A stretch of 64,000 nucleotides of DNA from Balneolaceae bacterium (lineage in GTDB: Bacteria; Bacteroidota; Rhodothermia; Balneolales; Balneolaceae). The position numbers and the translations under genes are program-made. Location of the stretch: assembly GCA_017640665.1 (NCBI GenBank), contig JAEPQE010000001.1, positions 1,133,262 through 1,197,261 on the forward strand, given 5' to 3'. Below the pieces are notes generated by a model. That model was not told where the DNA came from. It worked only from the letters and a program-made list of their open reading frames with translations, and ran no database searches. Shown here piece after piece: positions 45,308 to 54,343 of the stretch (positions are counted from its first letter, which is position 1; each line of letters starts with the position of its first letter).

Positions 45308-47146
45308 TTAGTATTCTAGTTCAGCGCCGAATCGCTCCACCAAGTCGCGGATAATCGGATCTTTTTGCTGAATTTCTTTAAATCGTTCATAGGGGTTTTT
45401 TGCTGTTGATGCAGCTCCTTCCCTTTTTTTAACTTCGGTTCTAAAACGTAACATAGTGCCAATATGTTCCTTTAACCGGAGTGATAAATCATGAGCCTGT
45501 TCGTCCAGCATCTTCTTAGCGAATGCATTGTCGCATTCAAGCGTGAGCTCGACGCCCTTTAATTTAGAAGGTTGAATTCGCTGCACCTGAAGCTCAAGTA
45601 CCTTCGGGATGTTGTTTTCGAGTGAAGTAACAAATTCATCCCAAACCGCTTTTACATCTTCAACCAAAAGCTTTTTTGCAGGGGTTTCTTCTTTGGTCTC
45701 AATCGGAACCGGTGCCGGCTTGGGAGTTCTATTGCCATTCGGGAAGTGAAGTACTTTTGCCTTTTGGGTAACCTCTGTAACCAGCGCTGGTTGACCTAAA
45801 TCATACTCATCATGAACAGGCTCAGGAACGACTTCTTCAATAGGCTCTGAGTTCACTTTAGCCATGATTTCAGGTTGGCTATCTGTTTCCGGTGGTAAGG
45901 GCTCAGATTCTTTAACCGCTGCGGACTCAATTGCTTCAGTTTCACCCTTGTTCTCTTGCTTTACGCCAGAAAATTCCTGTGCATCTTTGTCACTCTGTAA
46001 CTTTGTCTCTTCCTGAACAGCTAAATTCCTAGAGTTTTTTTTTAAATCATCTAATTCAGAAAGAAGCTTTACGAGATTCTCTGTTCGCTCCATGTGGATT
46101 AGTTTCAGAAGGGTAATCTCGAACTGGATGCGTGGTTGATGTGCATCTTTTAGTTTAATTTGAGCTTCACTTACGAGATGTAGCATTCGCATCAGGTCGT
46201 CCCGTGAAAAATGGGAAGCAGTATTTTTATATTTTGCTTTCGTTTCCTCAGAAGCTTCTACCAGATACATCTTTTCTGAATGATGAGCGATGTATAAATT
46301 CCGAAGGTGCTCAGTCAGACCAATTAAAAATTCCTGTATATCGTAACCTTCCTGTAACAAAGTGTTGATGAGTTCCAGTCCTTTGTCTGCATCGTGTTCC
46401 TTCACGCAACTCATAAACTCAAACAGTCGGTCGGTACCAACCACATTCAATGCCTGGAGCAACTCACTATGCGTGATGGTATCACCACAAAATGCAATCG
46501 CCTGATCCATCAGCCCTAAGGCATCACGAAGAGCGCCATCCGCTTTTTTGGCAATCACATGGAGTGATTCATCATCAATAGAAATATTTTCATCCAGCGA
46601 GATTTTCCTTAGTCGGTGAACAATCTCTTCTACTGCAATCCGCTTGAAATCAAACCGTTGTACTCTGGATAAAATGGTTGGAAGAACTTTGTGAGGCTCG
46701 GTAGTTGCAAAAATGAAAATGACATGCTCAGGAGGTTCTTCCAGTGTTTTAAGAAGGGCATTGAAGGCCGCTTTGGAAAGCATGTGAACCTCGTCCACAA
46801 TAATCACCTTATAAAGACTATTCTGTGGCGGGATTCGAACGATTTCACGAAGGTGATGGACGTCTTCTACTTTGTTGTTGGAAGCGGCATCCATCTCAGT
46901 AATGCTCATAGTTTGATTGAGTGCTTCCCCGTCTACATTGGCATCAATTTTATTAATTACACGAGCAAGAACACGCGCCATCGTTGTTTTGCCTACTCCC
47001 CTCGGACCGCAAAACATGTAGGCATGAGACAAACGGTTTTGCTTGATCGCGTTTAGCAACGTATTGCTAACGTGATCCTGAGAAACGATATCCTCAAAAC
47101 TATTTGGACGGTATTTTCGGGTAAGTGCGCGGTAAGTATCAGGCAT
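45308..47146 (-). CDS. dnaX: DNA polymerase III subunits tau and gamma
   Basis: The clamp-loader ATPase. The 612-residue tau form has Walker A FCGPRGVGKTTMARVLA, Walker B in VIIVDEVHMLSKAAFNALL, sensor 1 ATTEPHKVLPTILSRVQ, an extended acidic/proline-rich linker (residues about 375-480) and a C-terminal domain. The four-cysteine zinc module found after Walker A in E. coli and most relatives is missing, replaced by a short INKIDANVDGEALNQT stretch. Codons 490-492 form a -1 slippery site that would yield a shorter product. Confidence 0.97.
   Translation of the reverse strand: MPDTYRALTRKYRPNSFEDIVSQDHVSNTLLNAIKQNRLSHAYMFCGPRGVGKTTMARVLARVINKIDANVDGEALNQTMSITEMDAASNNKVEDVHHLREIVRIPPQNSLYKVIIVDEVHMLSKAAFNALLKTLEEPPEHVIFIFATTEPHKVLPTILSRVQRFDFKRIAVEEIVHRLRKISLDENISIDDESLHVIAKKADGALRDALGLMDQAIAFCGDTITHSELLQALNVVGTDRLFEFMSCVKEHDADKGLELINTLLQEGYDIQEFLIGLTEHLRNLYIAHHSEKMYLVEASEETKAKYKNTASHFSRDDLMRMLHLVSEAQIKLKDAHQPRIQFEITLLKLIHMERTENLVKLLSELDDLKKNSRNLAVQEETKLQSDKDAQEFSGVKQENKGETEAIESAAVKESEPLPPETDSQPEIMAKVNSEPIEEVVPEPVHDEYDLGQPALVTEVTQKAKVLHFPNGNRTPKPAPVPIETKEETPAKKLLVEDVKAVWDEFVTSLENNIPKVLELQVQRIQPSKLKGVELTLECDNAFAKKMLDEQAHDLSLRLKEHIGTMLRFRTEVKKREGAASTAKNPYERFKEIQQKDPIIRDLVERFGAELEY
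45671..45677 (-). other. Slippery heptamer A AAA AAG in dnaX
   Basis: Read on the coding strand, GCA AAA AAG contains A AAA AAG in the exact phase used in E. coli dnaX (codons 490-492). After a -1 slip the next codons are GCT TTT GGT TGA, giving a gamma-like product of 495 residues. A weak GCTTTT/AAAAGC stem lies directly downstream; no strong upstream stimulator is clear. Confidence 0.75.
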
Positions 47147-47271
47147 GCTTTTGTGTCGCTTTTGCTAACGCAGGGAATGTACAAAAAGCTGAACAGAGTT
47201 GAAGAGGAAACCGGGTGTTTTTCACTATTTATCTTGAAAGAGTTGCCTACTCGTTTTATTCTTGCTTCACT

Positions 47272-47544
47272 ATGAAAATTGCTAAACATATTCTGATAAA
47301 AGGAAGAGTACAGGGAGTGGGCTTCAGATACTTCACAAAAAAGCATGCGGCAAATAAAGGGATAAAAGGCTGGGTTCGAAATTTAAGAGATGGAAGAGTT
47401 GAAGCTATAGTTCAGGGGAGCAAGGAAGATGTTGACCAAATGCTTTCAATATTATCAACAGGGCCGATACACAGCAAAGTTATCAATATGGAGGTTGAAG
47501 ATTCGAGTGTGGAAGATCTCAAAGACTTTGAAGTACGCTACTAA
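47272..47544 (+). CDS. acyP: Acylphosphatase
   Basis: A 90-residue protein starting at ATG 47272; an earlier in-frame start would add an atypical hydrophobic leader. The active-site pattern GRVQGVGFRYF (Arg in the loop) and the Asn-containing GWVRNLRDGRVEAIVQG are complete. It hydrolyses acyl phosphates in the cytoplasm. It stands alone between dnaX (divergent) and the leftward regulator gene. Confidence 0.94.
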   Translation: MKIAKHILIKGRVQGVGFRYFTKKHAANKGIKGWVRNLRDGRVEAIVQGSKEDVDQMLSILSTGPIHSKVINMEVEDSSVEDLKDFEVRY

Positions 47545-47626
47545 TCCCAAATCTTTTATTTCAGCAACTCTGGAAGTTGTTGGTATGACCTAATTACTTA
47601 GGGGTTAGCTTTTTCACCGAAATCAA

Positions 47627-48349
47627 TCATAACACCTCAGAGCTTTCTCCGAGCCTTTTAAGGGCTTCTCTTTTATAAGTGCGCCCGATAGGAATAGTAG
47701 CCTCCGACAGCTCAACCTCGTTTTTACTCCAGCTTTCAATCTTTTTAAGATTAATTATAAACGAGCGATGCACACGTAGAAACTGATCACCGGGAAGTCG
47801 GTCTTCCATGTAGGTAATCGTTTGATAAGTGGAAACTTGCTTATTTTCTGTCTTGATTAAAATGTAGTCTCGCTTACTTTCGATATAGAGAATTTCATCG
47901 AGGCAGATTTTCACATTTTTTTTGTCGGATGGTACAAACACGTAATGATGTTCTTCATTAGAATCTGAATAAGCGGGAGTACTTGCTTGAGGGGCTAAAA
48001 CGTCAAACACTTTATTGACTGCTTTAAGGAATCGCTCAAAAGAAACGGGTTTCAATAAGTAATCAATTACATCGAGATCGAAACCTTCCAGTGCATATTC
48101 ACGATAAGCGGTTGTGAAGATGACTTTTGGTGGGTTTTTGAGTGTTCTTAGAAACTCAATCCCTGTCAGCTTGGGCATCTGAATATCAAGGAATAACACA
48201 TCAACCGAATTATTTCTCAGTTCCTGAAACGCTTTTATTGCATTTTGAAACGTGGCTTTAACTTCTAATCCATCAATCTTAGATACATGAGACTCAATCA
48301 CCTCAATAGCGAGCGGCTCATCATCTATGATATAACAGGTTAGGCTCAT
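47627..48349 (-). CDS. LytTR-family response regulator of the second module
   Basis: A 240-residue regulator: receiver with acidic IIDDE and phosphoacceptor Asp55 in VLFLDIQMPK, then LytTR DNA-binding domain with ILYIESKRDYILIKTENKQ and QFLRVHRSFIINLKKIE. Its start overlaps the kinase end by 4 bases. It resembles the regulator at 41429-42241 in length and layout. Confidence 0.92.
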   Translation of the reverse strand: MSLTCYIIDDEPLAIEVIESHVSKIDGLEVKATFQNAIKAFQELRNNSVDVLFLDIQMPKLTGIEFLRTLKNPPKVIFTTAYREYALEGFDLDVIDYLLKPVSFERFLKAVNKVFDVLAPQASTPAYSDSNEEHHYVFVPSDKKNVKICLDEILYIESKRDYILIKTENKQVSTYQTITYMEDRLPGDQFLRVHRSFIINLKKIESWSKNEVELSEATIPIGRTYKREALKRLGESSEVL

Positions 48350-49425
48350 TCCGTATCGTGGTTTATTAATTGATCGAGTTCAATTTCTAAAGAAACTGAA
48401 TAGGTTTTGCCGTCATCCTCAATGCTCAGGTTGTAATGATCTTCGTACAGTAATTCCAGTCGCCGATTTACATTCTTCAAACCGATCCCTTGTTGGTATT
48501 CAAATTCTTCCTGATCGTCTTCTTTGCCATTACTATTCTTAACTGAAAGAGAAAGGCTTTGCTCATGTACCACAACATTGATGTCCACCCAAACTTCATC
48601 AAGCGTATCACTTGTTCCGTGTTTAAATGCATTTTCGACAAACGGAAGTAATAGCATCGGAGGGATTTGACTCTGCGAAACATCTCCGTACGTTTCATAA
48701 GAAACGGTAAGGCGATCATCGTAGCGTATTTTTTCAAGAGCGATGAAATTTTCAATCAATTTCAACTCCTTACTGAGTGAAACGGTTCTGGAATTACATT
48801 CATACAGCATGAAGCTTAATAGCTCCGAAAGCTTTAAGACCACTTCAGGAGAAGACTCGGACTTCTTCAGTGTAAGTGCGTACAAATTATTAAGCGTATT
48901 AAAAAGAAAATGGGGATGAACCTGGCCTTTTAAGAAGTTCAATTCTGCCTGAAGTTTCTCTTGTCGAAGTTCCTGAGAGCGACTCTCTTCACTATAAAAA
49001 TACTTAGTGATTTTAATAAACGAAGCCAGTGCTACAACCGGGTAAATGCCGAGGATGTTCTTCAAACTTTTTGCCACATTTAAAGCTCCACCCGACATCC
49101 ATTCGTAACTATAGATAGGGTAAAAGACATAGTAATCTAGTACACGCTGGGTGAATGCAGCAACAATTATTGCTAGTGTGGTAAGCAATGTGGCGGTCAC
49201 ATACTTCTTCTGAAGGAAATATCTAGGGATTACAAAGTAGAGTGTAAAATAAGTGGCGAGCATTTTTAGCGGCAGATAAGCCATTGCCCAAAAGAATTCC
49301 GCTCCATAGGTATCCTCAAAATTTCCATAAATGATGGTGTACATCCCAATGTAGCATACCCAGAAAATGACGTGCCAGAGGATACGTTTTGGAGTAGACT
49401 GATATTTCTCAAAAAAAGAAAGCAT
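48346..49425 (-). CDS. LytS/YehU-type sensor histidine kinase of the second module
   Basis: A 359-residue kinase with several N-terminal transmembrane helices (about residues 15-140), then the His_kinase domain with His172 in GQVHPHFLFNTLNN and an ATPase part with FVENAFKHGT and GIGLKNVNRRL. It starts on the base after the stop of the exported NTF2-like gene and overlaps the regulator by 4 bases, so all three are tightly coupled. The signal is unknown. Confidence 0.92.
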   Translation of the reverse strand: MLSFFEKYQSTPKRILWHVIFWVCYIGMYTIIYGNFEDTYGAEFFWAMAYLPLKMLATYFTLYFVIPRYFLQKKYVTATLLTTLAIIVAAFTQRVLDYYVFYPIYSYEWMSGGALNVAKSLKNILGIYPVVALASFIKITKYFYSEESRSQELRQEKLQAELNFLKGQVHPHFLFNTLNNLYALTLKKSESSPEVVLKLSELLSFMLYECNSRTVSLSKELKLIENFIALEKIRYDDRLTVSYETYGDVSQSQIPPMLLLPFVENAFKHGTSDTLDEVWVDINVVVHEQSLSLSVKNSNGKEDDQEEFEYQQGIGLKNVNRRLELLYEDHYNLSIEDDGKTYSVSLEIELDQLINHDTE

Positions 49426-49866
49426 TTATCGTTCGAGCGGTCCCTCCCAGATAACCTGCCCAATCATCCACTTATCCTCTTCTTTGGAGAGCAGCAGGTA
49501 ATCCACGCCCCACCAGGCAGTTATTTTTACAGCAGCGATATGGTTCATCATATCCAAAATCTCAACTTCTTTAGGGGCATCATCTCCTTGTTGGTTTCCT
49601 CCTTCCAGTACACGACGTGCATAATCTTTAGCACCATCATAAGTCATATAAATTTCGTTTCCGTACTCGCCGGTTTCACGGTCTTTCCAGTAGCCATATT
49701 TTAATAAGTCAGGTTTCAGGCTTTCTTTGAGCTTGAGTGTGTCTCCTTCATAAAACCCTTCTATATAATTCAAAGCAGCTCGTTCCACCAGGCTTTGATC
49801 ATCTTCCTGAGCATAAGCAGAGCTCATAAATAGGACTGCGCATAAAAATGTAAATATCGTCTTCAT
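49426..49866 (-). CDS. Exported NTF2-like protein (putative lumazine-binding family)
   Basis: A 146-residue secreted protein with a signal peptide (ending SSAYAQ). The remainder looks like an NTF2-like cone fold, for example ALNYIEGFYEGDTLKLKESL, AAVKITAWWGVDYLLLSKEEDKW, as in the putative lumazine-binding (PF12893) group. It is the first gene of the second kinase module with zero-base spacing to the kinase gene. It may act as a ligand-binding partner; this is inference. Confidence 0.7.
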   Translation of the reverse strand: MKTIFTFLCAVLFMSSAYAQEDDQSLVERAALNYIEGFYEGDTLKLKESLKPDLLKYGYWKDRETGEYGNEIYMTYDGAKDYARRVLEGGNQQGDDAPKEVEILDMMNHIAAVKITAWWGVDYLLLSKEEDKWMIGQVIWEGPLER

Positions 49867-50126
49867 AAGTGGTGTTTTAAATTAGTCCCCGTTCTGCCCG
49901 ATGACCAGTAAACATTAAAAATAATGATCTTGCAGAAAGAATGGGAGAGTTAAAGAATACTTTCTGCATACTACTGCTTTAAGGCTGCGAAGGTTACTTA
50001 AAAGTTTGCAAATGCTACAACTTGGCTTATAAATGCTTTTAGGAGATAAAAGTGGGGTGTATGTCGATGTCTGCCAATATATAAAGAAGAAGTTTTTATC
50101 TCTGGGCAGCAAAAACCTATAAGCCC

Positions 50127-52334
50127 ATGAAGCATTTATTATCCCTGATTATTCTAGTACTCTTAACTGGAGCTTTAACTGCTCAGGAACAATCTATTAT
50201 TGAAGAGTTTGTTCTGGAATCAAGAAAGTCTGAGCTCAAAATATCCATTGATGGAAAATTGGATGAACAAGCCTGGACTACAGCGGTACTTACTTCCGAT
50301 TTTCTAAATAAATGGCCGAAAGACACCGGCTTAGCAGAAGCGCAGACACAAGCCTGGGTTACGTACGATGATGAGTTCCTTTACATTGGAGCTATCAACT
50401 ATCAGAAAAAAGAAGACCTGGTAATCAAATCATTGAAGAGAGATAACAGCTCTTACCATTGGGACAGTGATGGATTCACAGTGGTGCTGGATCCCTACAA
50501 TCAAAAAACAAATGGTTTTATCTTTGGGGTGAATGCAGCCGGAGCACGTGTGGATGGGGTAGTAAGTATCGAAAATTCCAGAACACGTCCGGACTTCAAC
50601 TGGGATAACGCCTGGAGTAGTTCGGTGAAAGTATATGATGAATATTGGGTGGCCGAATTCGCAATACCGTTTAAGTCCATTAACTATGACCCGGAAAGTG
50701 ATGAGTGGGGCATTAATTTTGTACGGAATGATATGAAGAGAAATGAATTTTCTACCTGGAGCCACGTACCACAGGGTTTTCCGGGAATTGATTTGGGTTA
50801 TTTGGGGACACTCAAAATGGAAACTCCGCCGGAAAAAAGAAGACAGCGAATAGCGCTTCAACCCTATGTGTTAGCTTCCGCAGATCGTGATTTTGAAGAA
50901 AGTTCGAGATATGGGGGAGATCTCGATGTTGGATTAGATGCGAAAATCCCTATTGGTTCTAAGCTTAAAATGGATCTTACCCTAAACCCGGATTTCTCAA
51001 CCGTAGACGTCGACCAACAGGTAACCAACCTCTCTCGCTTTAGCATCTTTTTTCCTGAAAAAAGAACCTTCTTTCTTGAAAACAGCGACTTATTTTCCAG
51101 CTTTGGTACCTGGGGAGTAAAGCCATTTTTCTCACGTCAGATTGGGATAAGCGATGGAGAGTTGGTACCGATTTTATTTGGTGCCCGGGTAACAGGAAAC
51201 GTGACGGATGATTTGAGGGTAGGAGCCCTTAACGTGCAAACCCGGAGCATCGACGGGTTTGGAGCCAATAATTATTTAGTGGGCGCGGTGCAGCAACAAG
51301 TATTCGGGCGGAGCAGTATTAAAGCGTTGGTAACAAATCGTTCGGCTTTTGATGGCACCAATAACACAGAAGAGGATTTCAACCGTACGTTAGGCGCTGA
51401 ATTTCATTATTCTTCAGAAAGCGGAAGATTAACAGGAAACGCGCGATACCACTGGTCACAAACCGAAGACATACTGGATGATGCCTCTTTTATTGGGGCC
51501 ACCATGATGTATAATAACGGAAACTTCTTTTCGGGAATTACCGCCGACCGCGTTGGGGATAATTATATTAATGAACTTGGCTTTTCCAGGCGTTCATTTC
51601 AATATGATGCAGAAAGAGATAGCCTGATTCGGATTGGCTTTAGTTTCCTTAACCCCTGGATAGGGTACACTTTTCGCCCGGAATCGAACTGGGTAAACAG
51701 TCATGAGTTTAGCGCCTGGACAGTAATGAGCTGGGAAACCGATGGACAGCTCATTGATCGGTTTACAAGCCTCAATTATTTCCTTAATACGTTGAACCAC
51801 GGTTCATTTAGTGTCTCAGTCGAGAATTCAAATGTGCGGCTCCTTTTCCCAACCGACTTAATTGGTGGCGACGAGTTTCTTCCTGCGAAAACCTACATTT
51901 ATAATACTACTTCTTTAAGTTATGATACCGATCAGAGGGGTATTGTAAGCGGAGGTTTACGAACTTCGTATGGTGGCTTTTATGATGGTACTCGTTTAGA
52001 GTTTGGCGGAAATGTAAATGTGCGCACCCAACCTTGGGGGAATTTTGGTGTTCGATATATAGGCAACCGGGTAGAGTTGCCTGGAAATTATGGAGAAGCT
52101 ACTCTTCACTTAGTCGGTCCACAGACTGAGATTAGCTTTTCAAACAGCTTGAATTGGACTACTTTCCTTCAATACAACACGCAATCTGATAATTTTAATA
52201 TTAATAGCAGGCTACAATGGAGGTTTGCTCCCATGAGTGACATCTATTTGGTGTACAACGATAATTACGGCACCGAAAATTTTGGGGTTAAAAACCGGGG
52301 AATGGTATTTAAAATGAACTACTGGTTCAATTGA
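50127..52334 (+). CDS. DUF5916 protein with CBM9-like N-terminal domain
   Basis: A 735-residue exported protein. After the signal peptide (ending near LTAQ) comes a CBM9-like sugar-binding fold with ISIDGKLDEQAWTTAV and FLYIGAI, then the DUF5916 region with FSTVDVDQQVTNLSRFSIFF and FPEKRTFFLENSDLFSSFG, and a large beta-rich C-terminus that looks like an outer-membrane barrel. The DUF5916 function is unknown. A 72-residue exported protein gene follows directly. Confidence 0.85.
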   Translation: MKHLLSLIILVLLTGALTAQEQSIIEEFVLESRKSELKISIDGKLDEQAWTTAVLTSDFLNKWPKDTGLAEAQTQAWVTYDDEFLYIGAINYQKKEDLVIKSLKRDNSSYHWDSDGFTVVLDPYNQKTNGFIFGVNAAGARVDGVVSIENSRTRPDFNWDNAWSSSVKVYDEYWVAEFAIPFKSINYDPESDEWGINFVRNDMKRNEFSTWSHVPQGFPGIDLGYLGTLKMETPPEKRRQRIALQPYVLASADRDFEESSRYGGDLDVGLDAKIPIGSKLKMDLTLNPDFSTVDVDQQVTNLSRFSIFFPEKRTFFLENSDLFSSFGTWGVKPFFSRQIGISDGELVPILFGARVTGNVTDDLRVGALNVQTRSIDGFGANNYLVGAVQQQVFGRSSIKALVTNRSAFDGTNNTEEDFNRTLGAEFHYSSESGRLTGNARYHWSQTEDILDDASFIGATMMYNNGNFFSGITADRVGDNYINELGFSRRSFQYDAERDSLIRIGFSFLNPWIGYTFRPESNWVNSHEFSAWTVMSWETDGQLIDRFTSLNYFLNTLNHGSFSVSVENSNVRLLFPTDLIGGDEFLPAKTYIYNTTSLSYDTDQRGIVSGGLRTSYGGFYDGTRLEFGGNVNVRTQPWGNFGVRYIGNRVELPGNYGEATLHLVGPQTEISFSNSLNWTTFLQYNTQSDNFNINSRLQWRFAPMSDIYLVYNDNYGTENFGVKNRGMVFKMNYWFN

Positions 52335-52335
52335 T

Positions 52336-52554
52336 ATGAAAGAGAGTTTATTAGCAAAAATCCTGGCAGGTATTATTCTGGCTTTTTTAACACTCGGAAT
52401 TGGATTAGCGGAGGGAGATAGTAAAGGTCGAACTGGTTTATCACAAATGGATTCTTCTAAGATGGATTTTTGTTCAATTGAAGAAGAAGGTTTCAGCTAC
52501 TATTCTGAACGCAGTAAAATAATACTGGAATGCAGCAAAAATAAATGCGTGTAA
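52336..52554 (+). CDS. Small exported Cys-containing protein
   Basis: A 72-residue protein one base after the DUF5916 gene. A hydrophobic stretch at residues 6-25 (LLAKILAGIILAFLTLGIGLA) could be a signal or anchor; the rest has three cysteines (FCSIEE, LECSKNKC). Its length and placement suggest translation coupled to the DUF5916 gene. I do not recognise the family. Confidence 0.5.
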   Translation: MKESLLAKILAGIILAFLTLGIGLAEGDSKGRTGLSQMDSSKMDFCSIEEEGFSYYSERSKIILECSKNKCV

Positions 52555-52632
52555 ACAGGAGTAGTAAAAAAATTTCAAACTGTTACTAATTTGCCGGAAA
52601 GTTCGTTTATTTCTTGAAAAAAGCGGATTACC

Positions 52633-53064
52633 ATGTCAAAGTTTGATACAAGTCTCTCCTTTCTTACAAAACACAAAGACCTTGGAATGCTGGTTCTCAG
52701 GCTAGGCGTAGGTCTTTCTTACCTGTTCCTTCACGGATGGGGAAAGATTTCCGGCGGACCAGATCGATGGATAGGAATTGGTAAAAACATGCCCGGTTTT
52801 GGAGTAGATACTATTTATATGTTTTGGGGATTTATGGCTGCTTTTGCGGAATCAATCGGGGCCTTTTTATTTGCTCTGGGTTATAAATACCGGCTCATGG
52901 CAGCACTACTTTGTATCACAATGTTGGTTGCAACTATAACACATCTGGAGCGCGGAGATGGATTCAAAGGAGCTTCTCATGCCATGAAAATGATGTTCAC
53001 TTTCTTTGGTTTGATGATGATTTCCCCGGGAAAATACAGCCTCGATGAAATGCTAAAGAAGTAG
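52633..53064 (+). CDS. DoxX family membrane protein
   Basis: A 143-residue integral membrane protein with four hydrophobic segments and the DoxX pattern: LGMLVLRLGVGLSYLFLHGWGK, GFMAAFAESIGAFLFALG, YRLMAALLCITMLVATITH. DoxX-like proteins have been linked to thiosulfate or quinone metabolism in some bacteria; the role here is unknown. Confidence 0.85.
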   Translation: MSKFDTSLSFLTKHKDLGMLVLRLGVGLSYLFLHGWGKISGGPDRWIGIGKNMPGFGVDTIYMFWGFMAAFAESIGAFLFALGYKYRLMAALLCITMLVATITHLERGDGFKGASHAMKMMFTFFGLMMISPGKYSLDEMLKK

Positions 53065-53118
53065 TCCCACTAGTACTATCTTTTCACGTTTTATGAGATA
53101 AAATTATTCAGGATCTTA

Positions 53119-53160
53119 CGCATCACGCATCACGCATCACGCATCACGCATCACGCATCA
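53119..53160. repeat. Six tandem copies of CGCATCA
   Basis: Exactly 42 bases made of six perfect 7-bp units, CGCATCA, in the DoxX-hydrolase gap. No spacer structure is present, so it is not a CRISPR. Related bases occur again near 56100. Confidence 0.95.
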
Positions 53161-53242
53161 GGCATTTTTAGAGCTACCTTTCACTTCTAAATCTCCAAGG
53201 AATGCCTTCGGCAAAATTCGGGACAACCCTAATCTTAGATCA

Positions 53243-54295
53243 TCAATCTCTAACCAGCTTTTCTCCTTCACCAATCAGTATGAAATTTTCATCTCCTACC
53301 ACTTTGTTAAAGTCGTTGACCGGATCATACTGTCCATCATCAGCGAGAGGGAAAGTGCCATAGTGCATCCCGATACTAAACTCTGACTTTATATCTTTGT
53401 GAATTTGCACAGCTTGAGCCGGATCTACATGAACGGGACTCATAAACCATCTTGGGATATATGCTCCCACTGGTATGAGTGATGTTTTGATGGGTGCGTA
53501 TCGTTCTCCGATTTCAGAAAAGAAGGTATTATATCCGGTGTCTCCGGCAAAGTAGATGTTTCCATTTGGGGATTTGATTACAAAGCCTACCCAGAGTGTT
53601 TTATCACGATCAAACATCCCGCGACTGGAAAAATGCTGGGCTCGTACGGCTACAATATCTACGGAATCAGAAACGGTGGTTTCCTGCCACCAATCGAGGG
53701 AAACCGTTTTAGAAAGTCCTTTTTTATTCAGATATAAATCAACACCAAGAGGAGTGATGAAAGTTGGATCATGTACTTCTTTAATCCTTTTGAGTGTATT
53801 AATATCGAGATGATCGTAATGATTGTGGCTCAGGAGTACGAAATCAATTTCGGGTAAATCATCAAAAAGGATTCCCGGCGGGCGCATTCTCTTTGGCCCC
53901 GCAAAACTAAATGGCGAAACCCGTTCACTGTACACCGGATCGGTAATGAAGTTCAGTCCATCCGTCTGGATTAAAAAAGTAGAATGATTAACGTAAGTGA
54001 TTACCTGAGTGGAATCGTTAACACGACTCGTTGGTTTTTTACCAAAGGTAATGTCTTCCTCATTAAGCTCTTTCCATTCTCCGGGTTTACGAGTAGTCAT
54101 CCATTTCAGCAGATCAGAAGTAGTTTTTTCTTGATATCCATCTCCATTTATAAACGTACTGCCGTTAAAGTGATTAGTTGTTTCTCCTTTATAGCCCGGC
54201 GCGGAAGTCCATGAGCCAAGTCCAAGCACAATAAGAATAAAAACCCCGAGGATAATTAAGACGGCCATAAAAACTCTTTTGATGATTGATTTCAT
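53243..54295 (-). CDS. Metallo-beta-lactamase-fold hydrolase (UlaG/NAPE-PLD-like)
   Basis: A 350-residue protein with an N-terminal membrane anchor (about residues 8-28). The metal motif is LLSHNHYDHLD; further ligands appear in the IYFAGDTGYN and IGMHYGTF segments. The TYVNHSTFLIQTDGLNFITDP start is typical of the NAPE-PLD/UlaG group. Substrate is unknown; the anchor suggests it faces the periplasm. Confidence 0.85.
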   Translation of the reverse strand: MKSIIKRVFMAVLIILGVFILIVLGLGSWTSAPGYKGETTNHFNGSTFINGDGYQEKTTSDLLKWMTTRKPGEWKELNEEDITFGKKPTSRVNDSTQVITYVNHSTFLIQTDGLNFITDPVYSERVSPFSFAGPKRMRPPGILFDDLPEIDFVLLSHNHYDHLDINTLKRIKEVHDPTFITPLGVDLYLNKKGLSKTVSLDWWQETTVSDSVDIVAVRAQHFSSRGMFDRDKTLWVGFVIKSPNGNIYFAGDTGYNTFFSEIGERYAPIKTSLIPVGAYIPRWFMSPVHVDPAQAVQIHKDIKSEFSIGMHYGTFPLADDGQYDPVNDFNKVVGDENFILIGEGEKLVRD

Positions 54296-54343
54296 TGCGA
54301 ATAATAAGTAACTCTTGTCCGAATTAGTTCAATTAAAATTAAA

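Noticed and set aside
47565-47582. Possible terminator after acylphosphatase
   Set aside because: A short CAACT/AGTTG hairpin is present but has no T-run; too weak to call.
53119-53160. CRISPR array
   Set aside because: Units are directly adjacent 7-mers with no spacers and no cas genes.
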